DNA of 64,000 nucleotides from Prinia subflava (lineage: Eukaryota > Chordata > Aves > Passeriformes > Cisticolidae), in contig NC_086258.1 in assembly GCF_021018805.1 (NCBI RefSeq), forward strand, positions 15,834,692 to 15,898,691, given 5' to 3'. The notes below the pieces were generated by a model. It worked only from the letters and a program-made list of their open reading frames with translations, did not search any database and had not been told where the DNA came from. Positions 14,298 to 29,400 of this stretch are shown one piece after another. The translations under genes and the position numbers were made by a program. Every line of letters starts with the position of its first letter. The first letter of the stretch is position 1.

Positions 14298-14428
14298 AAT
14301 CTACTTCCAAAATGGCACGGACAGACTTGGCAAGGTCCCTGGCTTCTGCTGCAAGAGCTGCTGTGACAGTAGGTCCAACCCTTCCCAGACGAGCCAGAAG
14401 TGCTTTAGTGGACAATGTTCTTCTGTCA
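14298..14428 (-). CDS. STXBP4: STXBP4 coding exon 19, last one in the window
   Basis: Acceptor TTATCTTAG|TGACAG, donor GATT|GTGAGT, 131 bases. Encodes [20 protein letters not shown], then [17 protein letters not shown] and the first base of the next codon (Cys in human MDCLPYGW). Human protein continues directly into the WW domain, so at least one further exon must lie to the left. Confidence 0.93.
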
Positions 14429-17400
14429 CTAAGATAATAAAAATGAAGTGTTTATTTGTAAGACGTTAAAGGAAATTGCTCATTTTAATAAGGTAAACTT
14501 GTTTTTCTAAAGTGGTTTTGTTCTCACTGTATGAATAAAAAAGGTTCACACTCCCAAGTCAGTGAGTTTGCCCCAGCAGCAGTCCTGGCTGAGCACTGAA
14601 GGGATTTGGAAGGTTCAATTCAAATAACAATCACAACTCAAAATGCAGTGTCAAGGACTCAGTGGGTGCCAGGAAAGGAATTTGGATGGAATTTTCATAC
14701 CAGCATTTAAGGGACACTGCTTCAAGGGACACAACTCTTACCTTCTCTGCTGTTAGTGAATCAGTTTGTCACCTTGGTTTAGTATTTCATAATTAATCCA
14801 TTCACTAAAATAAATTCTATGAATTTCAGGAAACAGACATCATTGTTGTGTGCAGTGCCAATGGGAACTGCATCTCACTGATTATCTACGATATCCTAGC
14901 TGGTCTGAGCCTGCACAGGTTTTGTGAAATAAAGTTCCAGTTCACTTCACTTAAATACATTTGATTTCCTTGAGAGCTGTACTGAAAACGAACTGCAGGA
15001 AAGAGACTGAACAATTTTACTGTTACATAAATATTAATGGAATGCTATCTGGGATATATAGGCACAATCATGCCAATTTTCTGAAGGACTAAAGGTTGCT
15101 TAAATCTTCTTGAATATTCCCAGCAGCTTTTTAAACAAGAAAAGGAATAAAATGTAAATGGATACACATTTTATCAATTTATTTATATGCTACTAGATTC
15201 ATTGTGATGCAAAATCACCTAGGAGGATCTAAAAAAAATTTAAAAATTATAACCCACTGTTAAGTTTCCTTGCATTTTAACTAATCCTTAGTACATTATA
15301 ATTACTCTATGGAAACATCCAGATAATCATAGCTATGTAATTACTAACTGTTTTAATTTAATTCAGAGGTTTTTAATGAAGCTGTATCCTGAAAGCCTAA
15401 TTTATAATTCATGCCATTCCCTCTCCTTCAAGAAAATGACACTCAGAACTATACAGCAAAAGTACAGAAAAAACAAGGCAGTTTTTTGAGACTTGGAAAC
15501 AAAAGTAGAGTTTTTCACTACTAATATTGCCATTCATTACCTTAAAACTGTCGAGGAAGTAGAGTTATCTGAAAGTATTTCATGCACAACCTGTTGGTCA
15601 CAGTCAAGAAGTTAACAGTTTATAAATCAACACAGTCAAAAAGTTAATACCTCATAGTTCTACTTGGGGCTGGGGGATTTGATTTGCAATTAAAGAATTT
15701 AATGTCTCCCTGCTAGAAGTGCAAAAGTAAAAACCAAATTATTATAACCCCTTTAAACAAAGTAACTATAACAACATCACTTTTTTTTGTTGTTGTTTTG
15801 TAACATGCCAAAGAAGTATCAAATATTAGCCTTTTTCTTCTGAGGAGTTGCACAGAAATTGAAAAGAGTTTAGGTGGAAAAAATTCTCTGATCATTTTCA
15901 TTTGTCCAGTATAGCAAAACACAAAGATTATGTAAACCTTGGGACCTGTACACTCATACACAATCTGTATTTCTAGGAATGAAAGGATCTTTGCAAACTA
16001 GTTTATAGCTATTTTAATATGCTCTTCCTTCACAAACATCAACACAAACCTTTTCCAAGTAAGGTATTGTTAGAAATGAAAGGCCAGGTTACCTCCACAA
16101 ACTGTAGCAATTTTTCAGTGGCCACCTCAAAGGTTTTCCTGGCAGACTCTGATTTCCTCAGCTGGCAGTCGAGCACTGTAACCCTCTTCCTCAAGTCTTG
16201 AATGTTCTCCTGGAAAAGGTATTTTATGGCTTTTATTCTATTAATTTTCCTGCCATGGATCACACAGAGACATGATGTGAACAGAGTGTTTGGAATGTTT
16301 ACCACGCTCTTTTCTACATTTCTGTAAAACACATAACTGGAATGCCTGACCAGCTGGCAAATCAGCTCCAAACCGCAACAGATTTTGGCAAATGGCAGAA
16401 AGGTCAATTAAAATCTGAATATAACAACAGGGATAGGGCTGAAAATTAAGAGAGTTTGAACTGACTGACGAATGGATCAAAAATACCAACCTGATGGTGA
16501 CAGCATCTCTCAGCAGGGTGCAATAAACAGCCAGAACAAACTCAGTCTCCTGGACTGCATCTGTTCATCCTTTGGCCAGCACAGTAATTATGGCACATCT
16601 TGGAGGAAATTACCCCCTAGGAAGTCTCTGCATGCACTTGTATAACCCATTGATCAGTGTTATGTATCCCTCCCTCCTTCAGTGCAGATGTGAGCCCTGT
16701 TAGGGTTTCAGTAGAGTCCCTGACACTGTTCCTGTGACAGGAGCACGAGTACAACCCTCACATGGACCTGGGCACAAGATCCAGAAAGATCTCTCCAAAA
16801 TAAAGAACGGTAGTTAAAATCCAACTTTTACATCACATTGCAGGTGATCACTCTGAAAGCCCACACCCTACTCTAAAACCCTTACAAAATAATCACCAAA
16901 ACCCACTTATTAACTTTACTGGAAGCAAGTAATTTTTTTGTATGCACTGTACAAAGCAGCAGAATCATCATCATCACCCTGAATGTCAAAGAATCTGTTG
17001 ATTCAAACACCTTTTTTTGGTAATTTCACCATCCACTCTGAAAAAGCAGCTGATGAGAGACCTCATTCTTTCACACTAAAAAAGTGAGAGGTACTAATCT
17101 GATTTTTATTTGTGCCTCAACATAAGTTATATTCTGTTTAGTGAGTGTGTTTTAGGGGGAGATTTACTCAGGCATTAAAAGAAGAGAAAAAAAACAAACA
17201 GGTGTGACCCTGCCTGAAACTTGGTGCCTGCAACCGCCTCCCCTTTTACAAAAGGGTGAGACTAAAGATGGAGTTGGTACCTACTTGATACTGCTCCTTT
17301 TGGGTAAGAAATGCAGAGATTCAAATCTCCACACAGGTATTGTAGTACTCAGTCAGAATTTAAGCTAGAATCTCTGGAACAAACTTCCAGGAGAGCAACC

Positions 17401-20400
17401 CACGCCCTCTGAATTTCTTAAAATTCAGAAATCTAGAAGCTAGAAAACAAACAGTGCTGCAAGAACAACTGACATAAAAGATGGGGCATCTCACCCAGAT
17501 GTTCAGAAAGAACATCCAGGGTGTGATTCAGCTCATCACTCACAATCAGATGAGAGGAATTCCTCCTGGGAGCCCCAGGGATTTGCTAAGCTGTTCTTTG
17601 CAAGCTTGTTTACCACAGAGCTTGACTTTACCTTCGAATGTCTTGAAAAATTAATTCTCAGGATGAAATAAGGCATTTCAGTAGGTTTTCTTCACCAGGT
17701 CATATGCACATACATTTTTTCATGAGATAAACAAGGTAACCTCACAAATGTCAACCTGCTTGCTAAAACACAAGTCAGGAGTTACTGAGAAAAAATTTTG
17801 AAGTGCATCAAATATTTTATTTCTTAGCTTGTCCTGAAATGCCTTACTGGAGATGAAGTAGATTTAAAATATAAGGTTCGATAATTTTTTGGGGCAGGAT
17901 TAGTAGCATTTAAATGTTCATCTTGATTAAATCTAAATTTACTTTAGAGCAGGACTGGACTTTACATGGTGGTTATTTTGCCTAACAGCAACATAAACCT
18001 GAAGGCCATTTTCACATGAGTACAAAAGCCCACAAACACATTCAAGGTGTAGTCTTTAAAAACAATATATCTGCAGCCCAGAAACTATTAATGCTTGAGA
18101 TGTGCCATTCTGACCTGTAACCCACATAGCTGAGAGCTCCTGTTTTCCCAGAGATGCCTGGATAAAGGAAGCCTCGTACACTTCACATCACCCCCTTCAC
18201 CACACACCATCCCAGTTATTGAATAATACAAGACAAACAGTGACCTACTTTAGAAAAGCAGATGAAAAGAAAATGAAAACAAGATACATGACAACAGCGA
18301 GGAAACCATGGTAACTCTGCCAGGCTTTGCTTACTTTATTTTGGCCAGAATGCTCGGCGAGCTGAGCCTTCAGCTCTCCGATTTCAGCCTCCAGCAGGCG
18401 AATCACCTCCTCATAGTCCATCTCCATCCCCCGGGCCTGCCTCTGGGCAGCCTCTGCCAGGTGGATTCTGCTCCGCAGGGCTCTCGTCTCCTCCACAGCT
18501 GCCTTGGCCTCCTGCAGGTTGTATAATTCAGTGCAAAAGTTACAGCTCCAGCTAGCAAAAAGAGCAGATTTAGCTGCGGTTGGCATCGGGGATACCTGTT
18601 AGTGTTCATGGTTAGAAGGCTCAGCTGCTAGTTTTTAATATATGATGTGCAAATGGAAAATAGGTATCTACAGAGATCTACAGAGACATCATTTGCCTAA
18701 TAAATTAAATCACAAGTTCTATAGTTACTGAAAATCTACTTGAATGAAAGATTTTCTTGAAATGCAGCAGATGCTGTTGATCTGCCCCGTTGCTTCCATA
18801 TCAAAAAAGTACCTTAATGAGATGTTACTTCATTATTATTACCTGAATTCACCCTCTAGTCACAGCTCACACATTGTATAGATGGACTTTTAATGCAAGT
18901 ATTCAGTCCATACCCTTCTCAGAATCAGTACTAATTATAAAATCTATTTTTCTGCTTAGTTCCTGCACCTATTATGTTCCTAATATCCTGGATTATCACA
19001 GAAGAGTGTTAGATAAAACTTTTATATATAAATAATGTACAGAAAACCGAAAATCAGAAACTGTTAGCTTTTAATTCAGCTAACAAAATCCCTAAATGTT
19101 GTAAAATCTCCTTTCAAGAAAGATATTGCTCAGTTCAGACTGAATATGAACTGAAGTTAACTTTGATTAATAAATTAGAAAGCCAAACTAAAGGTCTGTA
19201 CATTGGATGAGTTCCTACACTCATCTAAGAACAGAAGAAACAACTGCTCACACAAAATGTCCAGGCTCACTGGCACCAAAACCACAAAACCATATTTTCC
19301 CTCAGCTATTAATTAATCTGTAGGAAAAGTCACTTTATATCAGTTTTCTGAATAATTAAAGTGATCAGATTTGAATACACAAATTCACAGAAGTTTTTTG
19401 TAGAAGTTGCTCAGTTAAGAATACTTAGGTGAATATTCCAGTCCTGGTCTACCTATTACATCTTATTATTATAATTTTATCCTGGTTGGGAATGAACTGG
19501 AGGGAAAATGGGTGGGTGTAGAGGAGAAACGCACTATGAGTCTTTAAAATGGAGAAAATAACCTTCTAGAAGCTAGGTTTGAAATTGCTGTTTCTAAAAA
19601 ACCTAGATGATCTTCCTGTTTTGTGGAAGAAATTGCATTTAACAGGTGTCATAATAGAAATGTCTAGAGAGGTCAGTTGAAAATGCAGATTTAATGCCTT
19701 CCTAACATAGAAGCATTTGTTGTGTACAATCAATATCCTTCAAGTCAGGTTTTCCTGTATTTTGTGATAATGTTCTTTCTGTAAAATGACCTACTAATCT
19801 CAGCTTCATATGACTTTTAACCTCTACACTGTTAGTCTTAATGAACAATATATCCCAGGCCATAAATCAGCTAATCTCAGTGACACATAACCAGTACATC
19901 ATCTTCCTCATCTTTGCAATATAACACCAATTTGGACGATGGCCAGGGACATCCTGGTCTCTCAGAAAATGGAGCAGCAGCAGAAGTAACCACACATGTG
20001 GAGCAGCAACACCATTAGTGAGCACAGCTAACAATGGTGTTGTATAATTCAGAGGTTTCTGTTAACGGGGCACAGGCACTAAGAGATCCATTTAAATGAT
20101 CTTTAATTTGACAGCAAGTAGAATGATTTTTTTTATTTTTCCTCTAGAAGCATTGGAACTCCACAGGGACCACCTGAAAACACAGGCTCATCCTGAGCTG
20201 ACTGCTCCTTGAGTGTGAATTCCTCACGTTGGTGTTTACAGCACTAAGAGCAGTGTGAGGGGCATTACTGCTCCCACTCCCTGAAAACACAGCTATCACC
20301 CCTCCTGCAAGCTGCCCCTGGCACTCCTTTTTCCTAGAAACAATTCAGGGAACACAGGCATTTCTAAGAAGTTATCAACCTACAAAGTTAAAGGTCAAAA

Positions 20401-23400
20401 TTACTGCCTTTGGAGAGGGCACTTTCTTGCCACTGTAAGAAATAAAATGAGTCAACAGCAAGAAGAGCTGGGCCCTGCTGCTACAGAGGATGAGCTGGGA
20501 ACCTTCAGCAGCAAAGGCATCCTTGGGAAACAGGCTGGAGGTGGGAAAAAGTCTTGGAGACAGAAATGAAAAGATGCTCTGACGTTAAGTTTGACTAATC
20601 TAAATGAACACAGAGGTCTTGAAAAAGGGTGGCATCTTAAAAACCCACACTTAGGAATTATTTAAATAAACTGACACGAGGAAAGTGAATAGAAAATTGC
20701 TATTATGAAAAGGGAGGTCTTCATTTTGAAAGAAGACCTCCTTGAGATAAAGGTTTAATCTCTTATAATCCAGAATTGCCTTTGCTTCTCCATTGTTTTT
20801 TCAGAACCCCAGTTGTTGAATATTAATTTCTCTGTAATAGCAGACTAAGTATGACCAGATTTCAACAGTGAAAGACCTAAAGGAATAATTAAGGAACAAT
20901 GGCTTCTTACATTACAATGAAACAATTACACACTACAACGGAATTAGTAAAATCATCTGACACACCAGAGCTGTTTGCTGCAGCAGAGGGGCACAAAGGG
21001 AAATGATTCCATCAGGTTTTCCCATTCTCCAGTTACCAGAAATGGCACTGTGAGGACACAGGGGGTTGTCTCACCTGGCAGGTGAAGGGGTCCCACTAGT
21101 GAAGAACTGAGGGGTAAAATCTGCTTCAGCAACACGAGCTTTTATCCCACTCAAATGTGTGAAAAAGTGTCCAAAGCCAGGCTGGATGGGGCTTGGAGCA
21201 ATGTGGGATGGTGGAGGGTGTCCCTCTCCATGGCAGGGGGTGGAGTGAGATGAGCTTTTAAGTCCTTTCAAATCCAAACCAATCTAGGATTTTAAGGCAC
21301 ACAGATAGGGGATCTGCAGCTGCTAATATTTCATTTATGTAAACGCCTCATGGGACCCATTGTCCTGATCTGGTATGAAGCCACTACAATCAATAAGGGG
21401 AGAGAAGCTGAATCCTTAAAAAAGCAATTATAAGGTACAGGTTTCTTCCCAAGCCAGGTTTTATTTCTTCCTTAGATAAATTACCATAATTAAATTACTT
21501 AAATAAACACCAGAACTAAGATATTCTTTTAAACTACAAGAAAACTGTAGTTACGAATCAACTATGCATGTTGATTAATTCTACAAAAGTTGTATGTTGA
21601 AATCATCCTTTAAAAGAACTTTGAATATCTTTACTATGTAATACAATAAAAACCTAATGAAATAAACCAAATGCTTCTTCCAGGAAGGGTGAAATAAATT
21701 AGACAGTCCCTCCAAAACAGCAGCCTTTCAAAGCCCCTCTTTTCCTCTTGGAGAAAACAAGCCCAGGGTAGCAAATCTCAGCCCTATGAACCAAGTCCAG
21801 GAGTTTGGGACATCACAAACAGCATCTTATCCTTACAGCCTCCCCCATTTCCCGTGTTCAGCTGACAGAAACTACCCAGGAAAAGCTGTAGTACAGAAAG
21901 GATCATTCAGGCTGAAATACTCCAGGACTCTCAGGCAGCACAGGATCCAGTCCAACTCCTCCAGGAAGACAGAAGACATCATTACAGATTTCACATTCAT
22001 GCTCTTGGCAAGACTTCAGGTACTCAAAATTGCCTTTCTGTGTTCTATGCCAATTTCTGCTTACATATGATTTCAAGGAAGCCCCAAAGATACAGTGCTA
22101 TATCACAACTTCAAAGCAAAAATAGATCAATTAATGAATTTGAGTTGTCACATACCAGTATTAGAAAATAATTACTATCTCTCTCCAAGTTTATCAGCAT
22201 TTCTAATCTTAGGAGTTTATTCATGCTGTTAGTTACTGAGTCAAGCACTGTTTAATGAATTGGTACTAACAAAGCATGTTCATTAACCAGAATATTTGTA
22301 CCCCTGTCTTAATTAATCTGTAATCTCTGCAATTCACAATTAGTAGAAAAGAGAAATGCCACAAAATGAACCCAAGTACATGCGTGATAACTTAAATCCT
22401 CATTTAAAACCTTGTATTTTCAGGAAAGCAGTCATTTAAAAAAAAGTTTAAATGACACTGAAGTCAGAAAACCTTAAGCACAGACTTAAATTCGTTTTTT
22501 TGTTTGCTTTAGTTGTTTGTTACTTTTAATCAGGCCATTAGTGCTCAATAATGGACTCATTAACTCCTTTCACTAACCAACTCAAGCAGGAATGCACATC
22601 ATAAGTTAAAAGGCAACTTGTACTATAAGTAGTCTATTTTTAAGAAACTTATCACCATGAATCTCAATGCCAATATTGGTTTTACACAAGAGAAATATAT
22701 ATATTTAATAATATATATAAAACACTTGAACATGCACCAAGTATAAACAAAAGAAAATGTCCATTAAAAGCCCACTTGTATCTCCTAAAATAGATCACAC
22801 AACGCTATAATTATATCTAATTTAGTATTTATCTTTGACTTCACTATATGGAACCCTTTCAATGCCTATAAGACAATCTGTTTATCCCTGGGAGCTTTGC
22901 AGAGCAAAGCTGATTTCACCACCACAAGACAGTACCTGAGAAAAATAAAAGTGGGAGGACCTCGAGTGGTGGCAAATGGGCACTGCTGCCACTTAAAACA
23001 TCTTAAATCAGCCCTGCCCAAGGCTGCCTGCCCAGGAAAAGCAGGTTTGCTCTGGGGATTGGGCTCTGTAATAGCTTTAGTCTGGACTAACACACTGAAC
23101 AAGTGTTCTGCTCTGGAACAACAATCAACCCATTAGAGAATGGGAACTTCAAGTGCATTACTGCAACAATCTTCCAGTTAAATTTTATCCAGAAGATAAC
23201 CCAGTTTATTTCCCACAGTGTACAGAGGGAAACAACACTAATGGAAAAAGCTTCCAAGCAAGCTCTTGTATATTCGAGGAATAAAAGGTGATAAAGAACG
23301 TGTTCAACAAATCTTATGAGCAAAAATGTAAAACTCATCTTAAAACAGGGGATTTTAAAACTTTATCTTGCATTTTTCCATGACATCTGACATGAGAAAT

Positions 23401-26400
23401 CTGCAAAGAATACGTGCAGCAGTGCAGGAGGGAAGGAAAGCAGGCAGCTCATTAGAAGGGAAAGCTGACAGGGTGTTCAGGAGGAAGAGAGAACAGGAAA
23501 AGTTCCTTGGTTTTGAATCCAGGCTATAAATGACATGAGACTTACATTTAATTGGGAATTTCCTTTAAGAGACACAAGGAAGCCAAATACTCTGATTTAT
23601 TGGCTCATAATTATAGACTTGGAGGCAGAAACAGGACTTTCCTCAGAAACCCTGACTACAACTTTTTTTCCTGGTAATTTTTTTCACACTCAAGACTGGC
23701 TGACATATAAAGTAATTAATGTTAGGAGTGTAAATTAGGCAACCACAGCCTAAGAACAGCAAAATCTCTTCAACACTTCAGACTGGAAAGGTTCTGCCAC
23801 ATCATTATCCCACTTCATTGATCTAGCTGGTCTCCAGGTTCCTATCTCAATTCAATAGCAGAGAAATAGATTACTGCTCTAAAAACTGAATGATCAATTC
23901 TCCACTTTTAATCAAAAACTCTGTAGTGACACAAGAACCACTTTGTGTTGAAATCAATGGGAAAGAATAATCTATACAAGCAGCAAGAGAAAAAGAAGTG
24001 CTCCTTTCTCCCTTCCACAAAAAACAATGAAAAATTTTTAAATAATTGTAATTTTTAGAGACTTTAACATACTTGCTTGACTGCTTGTAGCTGCTCTGTT
24101 AGCTGTTTCTGTAAGTTCACAGATTCAGACAACTCTTCCTGTTAAAAAAGAAGAGTAAGTTTGAAAGAGAAAGTTTTGGTCCTAAAGCAATTAGCTCTTC
24201 CAAAACTACAGATGGCAATGCTTAACTTCTATCAACATCTTTTATAAAACCTGTGAGAAAACCATCTCTAAAAGCTAACTTTTCTGTGAGTTCACTGATG
24301 CTGTTTAAGTTTCTTGAGTATTTTATAATTATTTACTGAACATTTCTGGGAAATGTGTAAAAAAGAGTGTAAGAAATAAGGCAATTAATTACAGACTGAT
24401 CATTGGAAGTTTTCCACATCAGCAATTTAGGGACTCCTGGTCAGGATTCACTGTGCTCAGTGTAAATGGGGTTCTCTCATTTCAGTACAAAGCTCTCAGA
24501 AGAAGAATCCTTGTGCACAGAACACAGAACTGATCTCTGGCCATTTCAACCCAAGGCTTCTGGAATTTCCAGCAAGATTTTTTTTGGACCAAGGGTCAGT
24601 TTTTTAACTTGTCTTTATCCCAAGCTCAGTATTCCTGTCTAAGAACCAGAGTTGTGTATGCTGAATAAAGAACTTTCTATCTTATGGTTTGCTCAAACAG
24701 AAATTCAGGACCATGGGAATGTGGTAGCAACCTGGGATATTAAGAAATAATATTTATTGCTTTAGGACTTGGGAATTTTGTGATGTCTGGGAAAATATGT
24801 ATTTATTTTGCACACAGATTAATTTATCCTCCAATTTTGACTCCTTTCAGAAGCATCAGCACACACTCAGACTCTGCAGTTACTAGCATCACACATTTTT
24901 AAATAAAATTGCCATGCAAATCAGTAATTTCTCCAAATTCACTTCTGTGAAGTGTCTGCTTAGTCTCATTTCTCTATGGATGAGATTAAAAAATGTGTTA
25001 GCATTCAGTATAAGGGCTAAAATTCACTCTCTACACAAATATATTGTAAGCAATCCTCAAACGTGATAAGGACTGTTAGCACTGCCACTCTATTTATCTA
25101 GGAAAAGCTGCACATGAAATAAAAAAAATCAGTAAATTACTGTACACACTCAAAAAATTAGTCTCTTGAATAATTTAAAGTAAATAAAAATTAGGTGTTA
25201 CCTTTAATTTACTAATTTCTTTTAAAGCTTCATTTCTTTCTTTCTTAAGTTTTTCCACATCATCCTCCAAGGAATCACAGGTTACAAACTGTGTGTATAC
25301 AAATACATAAGATTAGAATGTATTGCTAATTGTGTCTTCCATAATCTTTAGCATCTTATATTAAAAGTTCTTGTTAATAAAATAAGAAAATATTAATTTT
25401 AGGATGATTTATAGATCTGAAAATGCTAAAAATGTTTAACAAAATTTTAACCAACTTATCTTCCAAATGAACAATTACTTTTCCTTTCAAACTGGATTAA
25501 TGAAGTGTTTTTAAATGAATCAAGACTACATCTTTATTTTAATATTTTAAATAATAAGGCATTTTATTTTTGTGTTCATATACTAAAAATGTTGCTTTTT
25601 AAAGCCACCTCTAGAATAAAATTATTTTCTCTGTAGCAGTAACTCATATCACTGGGCCCAGTAATTGTTTCTCACTCACACATGTAACAATCCAAATTTT
25701 ACTAAAAAACCTCAGTAAATCAATGTTGTCCAGCTTACAACAAACCATAATTTAATTACATTAATTGCTGTTTGCAAATTAGGCTGCTTTAAAAAGCTTC
25801 ACAGAAACTAGGTTATCTTAAAGAACCCCGTGCTGTGGAGCTGTTTTAAACATCTGCCCCAGATTTGGGGTTATTTTCCATACAATAAACTCTCCATTAA
25901 TCTCCTCCCCACTGTTAAAACCCTGAGCAGACACAGTTTTACCTGTGAGTCCTGGAAGGTGGCAGCTTCACTCACCCCAAAGGTTCCACATCTGTGGCCA
26001 CCATCAGTTGAGTGCATGGACAATAAATTCCTTGAAACTTCAACAAAATCTAAAAAAAAACCAGATTTTTTTGTTGTAGTCTGGAAGTTCAGTTTAGTAA
26101 CAGATCACTGATGGAACAGAAGTCATCACCACGAAAAGCCACTCGGATAAATGAGTGCCTGCCCTGCAAGCTTTCTAAAGAAAGAAAATCAGAGAGGTGT
26201 CTCCAAAGGGAAAGTTCTGGTAAAGCTGGTAAGAATAAAAATGCCCAAACATATTGTGGACTGAAATATCCTCAAATCAAATTGTGAAGGAGAAAAGCAA
26301 AAAATGTGAAGTTCACCTTCAAAATGCCTGAGATGTTCTGTGTTTGGCAGGTGTCTGTGAAAAATGAAATAAATCTGCACACCGGGAACACACACCTGCC

Positions 26401-29400
26401 CTTCCCCTTGTGTTGGCCTTACCAGAGGAGACAGGAAAAAGGAAAAATTTCCTGCTAGCTCAGAGCTCATGGTTTTCCTTTTCAGGCCCTTTAAACCCCT
26501 GAACAGAGGTTGGTAAAATTGAAGTTGAAAGTTTTAAATACAAACAGTCCTTCCTGCACAATCAACATGACTTGGGATTACCCAAACATTTTGAATTTAA
26601 AAATTTTGTTACACTATGACAGAAAGGTGGAAATATAGAGGTCATTACATCTGATTAAATATCCAATATCTTTCTCACTGAAAATCTTTTTTGGATGTTT
26701 AAGTACAAAATACTATTTTTCACACACTAGTGTTTTTCACAGACTTGAGGAAAAGTGAAATGTCTCACAGATTCTGTAAAATGTTTTTAAATTGAAACAG
26801 AAGCAACTCATTCCCATCAGAATTAGGTTTAGCTGGAAGAATTGTGATGGTCTCCCTGCAAACCTGTTTCTATATGCAATAGTTGAAATGTTCTTGCTTC
26901 CCACATACTAAAGTTAAGTGATCCATCAGTTTACTTGCTTCAAGAAGCCTCTTTAACCAAAAATCAAAATTTTCCCAAGTAATTTTTGGAAAAATTACAG
27001 TTCCCTATTTTTTGAACAAAAAATTATGGATTTTTTGAGCACAAAATAAAACTTTCCTAAGGCTGCTCTTAATAAGATAAATTTGTGATTTGCATTCCTA
27101 TTACTTAGTTTCAGAACTTCAAGCTTATTTTCATACAGTAAAATAAGGTTCTGGCCTCAAACTATCATTTTATTTGCAGCAGCAACCCAATACTGACAAA
27201 AAACATATTAAAGGTTATTATCTATCATTTCTGTATTCCTACTTTTTATTATTTTCTATGGTAATTAACAAATTATTACCTCCAAAAGACACTGTTCCTT
27301 TAGAATCTTTATGAAGTTGCTGCCTTAGGGCTTGCTGCTGTTCATCTGTGAGCTGAATCCCAAGATAATTCAGTGCCTGGAAGGAAAAAACTTATTTTGG
27401 AGTGAAAAAAGAAAGGACTAAGGATAATGACTGCAGAGACATGAGGGAGTAATTAAAGAGCTCCACTTCAAAGAGCCTTTGTATCCTGGTACACTCTCAC
27501 TGACAACACTTTTATTCCAGAGCCACTCAGTGACTTTTCCTTCTAATTGAGAGATGTTCAGATATTCTTTAACCTTGAATACAGATGACTGTAATAAGCA
27601 AACCCCTTTGTCCTTAATAACTGCTTTAAAAATCCTGAGGGATATTCGGATTCCCAGAAGAGTTAATCAGTAATTAGATTAACAAAAACAGTAATTTGCC
27701 CAATATATAAACTGAAATATTGGCCTGCAACATGAAAGCACTATCCAAACACAAAATTCTGTGTGTCATTTATACCTTGAAGTTTGTCAGCCTAGAAATA
27801 TTGTTCAGATGTTTTACCTGCATCATGAAGGGGGAGGAAGGAGAACTCAGAAGATTTTAAGTATTTACCCTCTCCAGCTTTTCTGTTTTCAGATGAATAC
27901 TCCAGTTCTTTCCTTGGGGCTCATAATCATCATTCTGGCTGGGGGAAATAACTACAAAATAAATAAAAAAGTAATAATGATGTAGTGGTAACTATTGCTC
28001 TGAAAAAATTTGTTCTGAAGCGCTGCTCATCAAGTGGATGCCAGCTAAATACCCACTTGCAAAAATACATGTTAATCCTTAGACTGACTTCTTTTTTCTA
28101 AGGACATAACTGTAATCCACAAAAATTATGGGTATCAATCACTTCCACGATTTTTTTTGCATAAAATTTGACAAGTAGCAAATTAACAGAAAATAACCAG
28201 GAATAGCTTTGAGTGCTCCATCAAGCATATGGCTTCCCCTTGTGGTATTTTCTCTTCTCTCAGAGATACACAGAGACTCAGGAAACAGAAGGGGAAACAC
28301 ACTTGTGAATTCCAAGACAGACCTCCAAGACACACCCTTGGTGTGAGGGAGAGTTGCCAAAAACACATGGAATGATCCAGAAAACGCTGGGGTAAGAGAG
28401 GGAATGAGCTGTTCCCAAACAGGGGCTGTGCAGAGGGAGCTGAGGCTGAACTCCCCTGGCTCCTCAGCATTTTTTCCTGGGAAGGAGCTCTTTTCCAAGA
28501 GCTCCTGTCCATTAGGCCACCATCCATCAGCACCTTCTGGCCTTACAGTCAGAAACACGAGTTTGTGTGGGTTTTTTTAATTACCACTTTGGATTTTAGA
28601 TGTATGCAAATAAAACCAACAAATTGTTGTTTGCATTCGTTATTTATAAATAAAATGTAGATCTTAATTCTTCATTTCATTAATGGATTAAAAAGGTACT
28701 GAAACCAAAGCCAGCATTTGACAAGGAAAGGATCTTGCAGTTTGAGATTCTCTCTAAAGGAACAGAAGGAATCGCGGAGAATTCTTTTTTTTTTTAAATT
28801 TTTTTAGATTCACAGCGTATCTGTTTCCAAGCTCAAAGTAATTTACATACTCTTTACATGCCAAAAGCATCAACCAAAATATCTTGAAAATCTCTGACAT
28901 TAACACCTCTCACATGCTATATTAAATTCTGAAGACAGTGGGCTAGAACCTTGGTGGAATTGGCTCAATTTCCCTTCAGCTCAGAATGAAAAAGCCTCAT
29001 GTGTGAGTTTGTGCAAAAACTTCTCTAAACTATGCTGACTTTTTCATAAAGTGTTAAAAAAAAGTATCTCATCTAAGAGATGCTTTAATTTTTCAAGGTT
29101 ATCTTTGAAAGTTTATCCTTGAAAAAGGGCAGCATGAAAGGAGTGGTAGATTTGACAAAAGATGTGCTGTTAAAAAGGAGAAAATGAAACATGACAAGAA
29201 GCAGCACAAACTGGAGCTGCTCTGCTACCTACAATCTTCAGATGTGTTCAGAGACTTTCCCCTTCTTGGTGCCTTCAAACAAAGAAGGTCCTGTGTACTG
29301 AATTATATTAACCAAGCGTTTTATATATGGAACATATTAAAAAATAAGATCTTTGTCTTGTTCCTTTGATTTAGTTGTAATGTTTTTCATGGTCAATAAG

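Larger units (their letters stand above)
14429..18334 (-). other. STXBP4: STXBP4 introns between exons 16 and 19
   Basis: Apart from exons 17 (16,093-16,209) and 18 (15,541-15,590), the three introns here (1,112, 502 and 2,125 bases) are plain AT-rich sequence. I see no repeat family or RNA gene in them. Confidence 0.7.
24139..27868 (-). other. STXBP4: STXBP4 introns between exons 11 and 15
   Basis: Four introns (1,063, 654, 1,230 and 492 bases) surrounding exons 12-14. AT-rich throughout, with poly-A/T runs but no recognised repeat family, RNA gene or extra exon. Confidence 0.65.

Noticed and set aside
28139..28558. Two overlapping minus-strand frames (139 and 116 codons) in an STXBP4 intron
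   Set aside because: No similarity recognised, phases and splice sites do not fit the gene, and two frames open together suggests chance.
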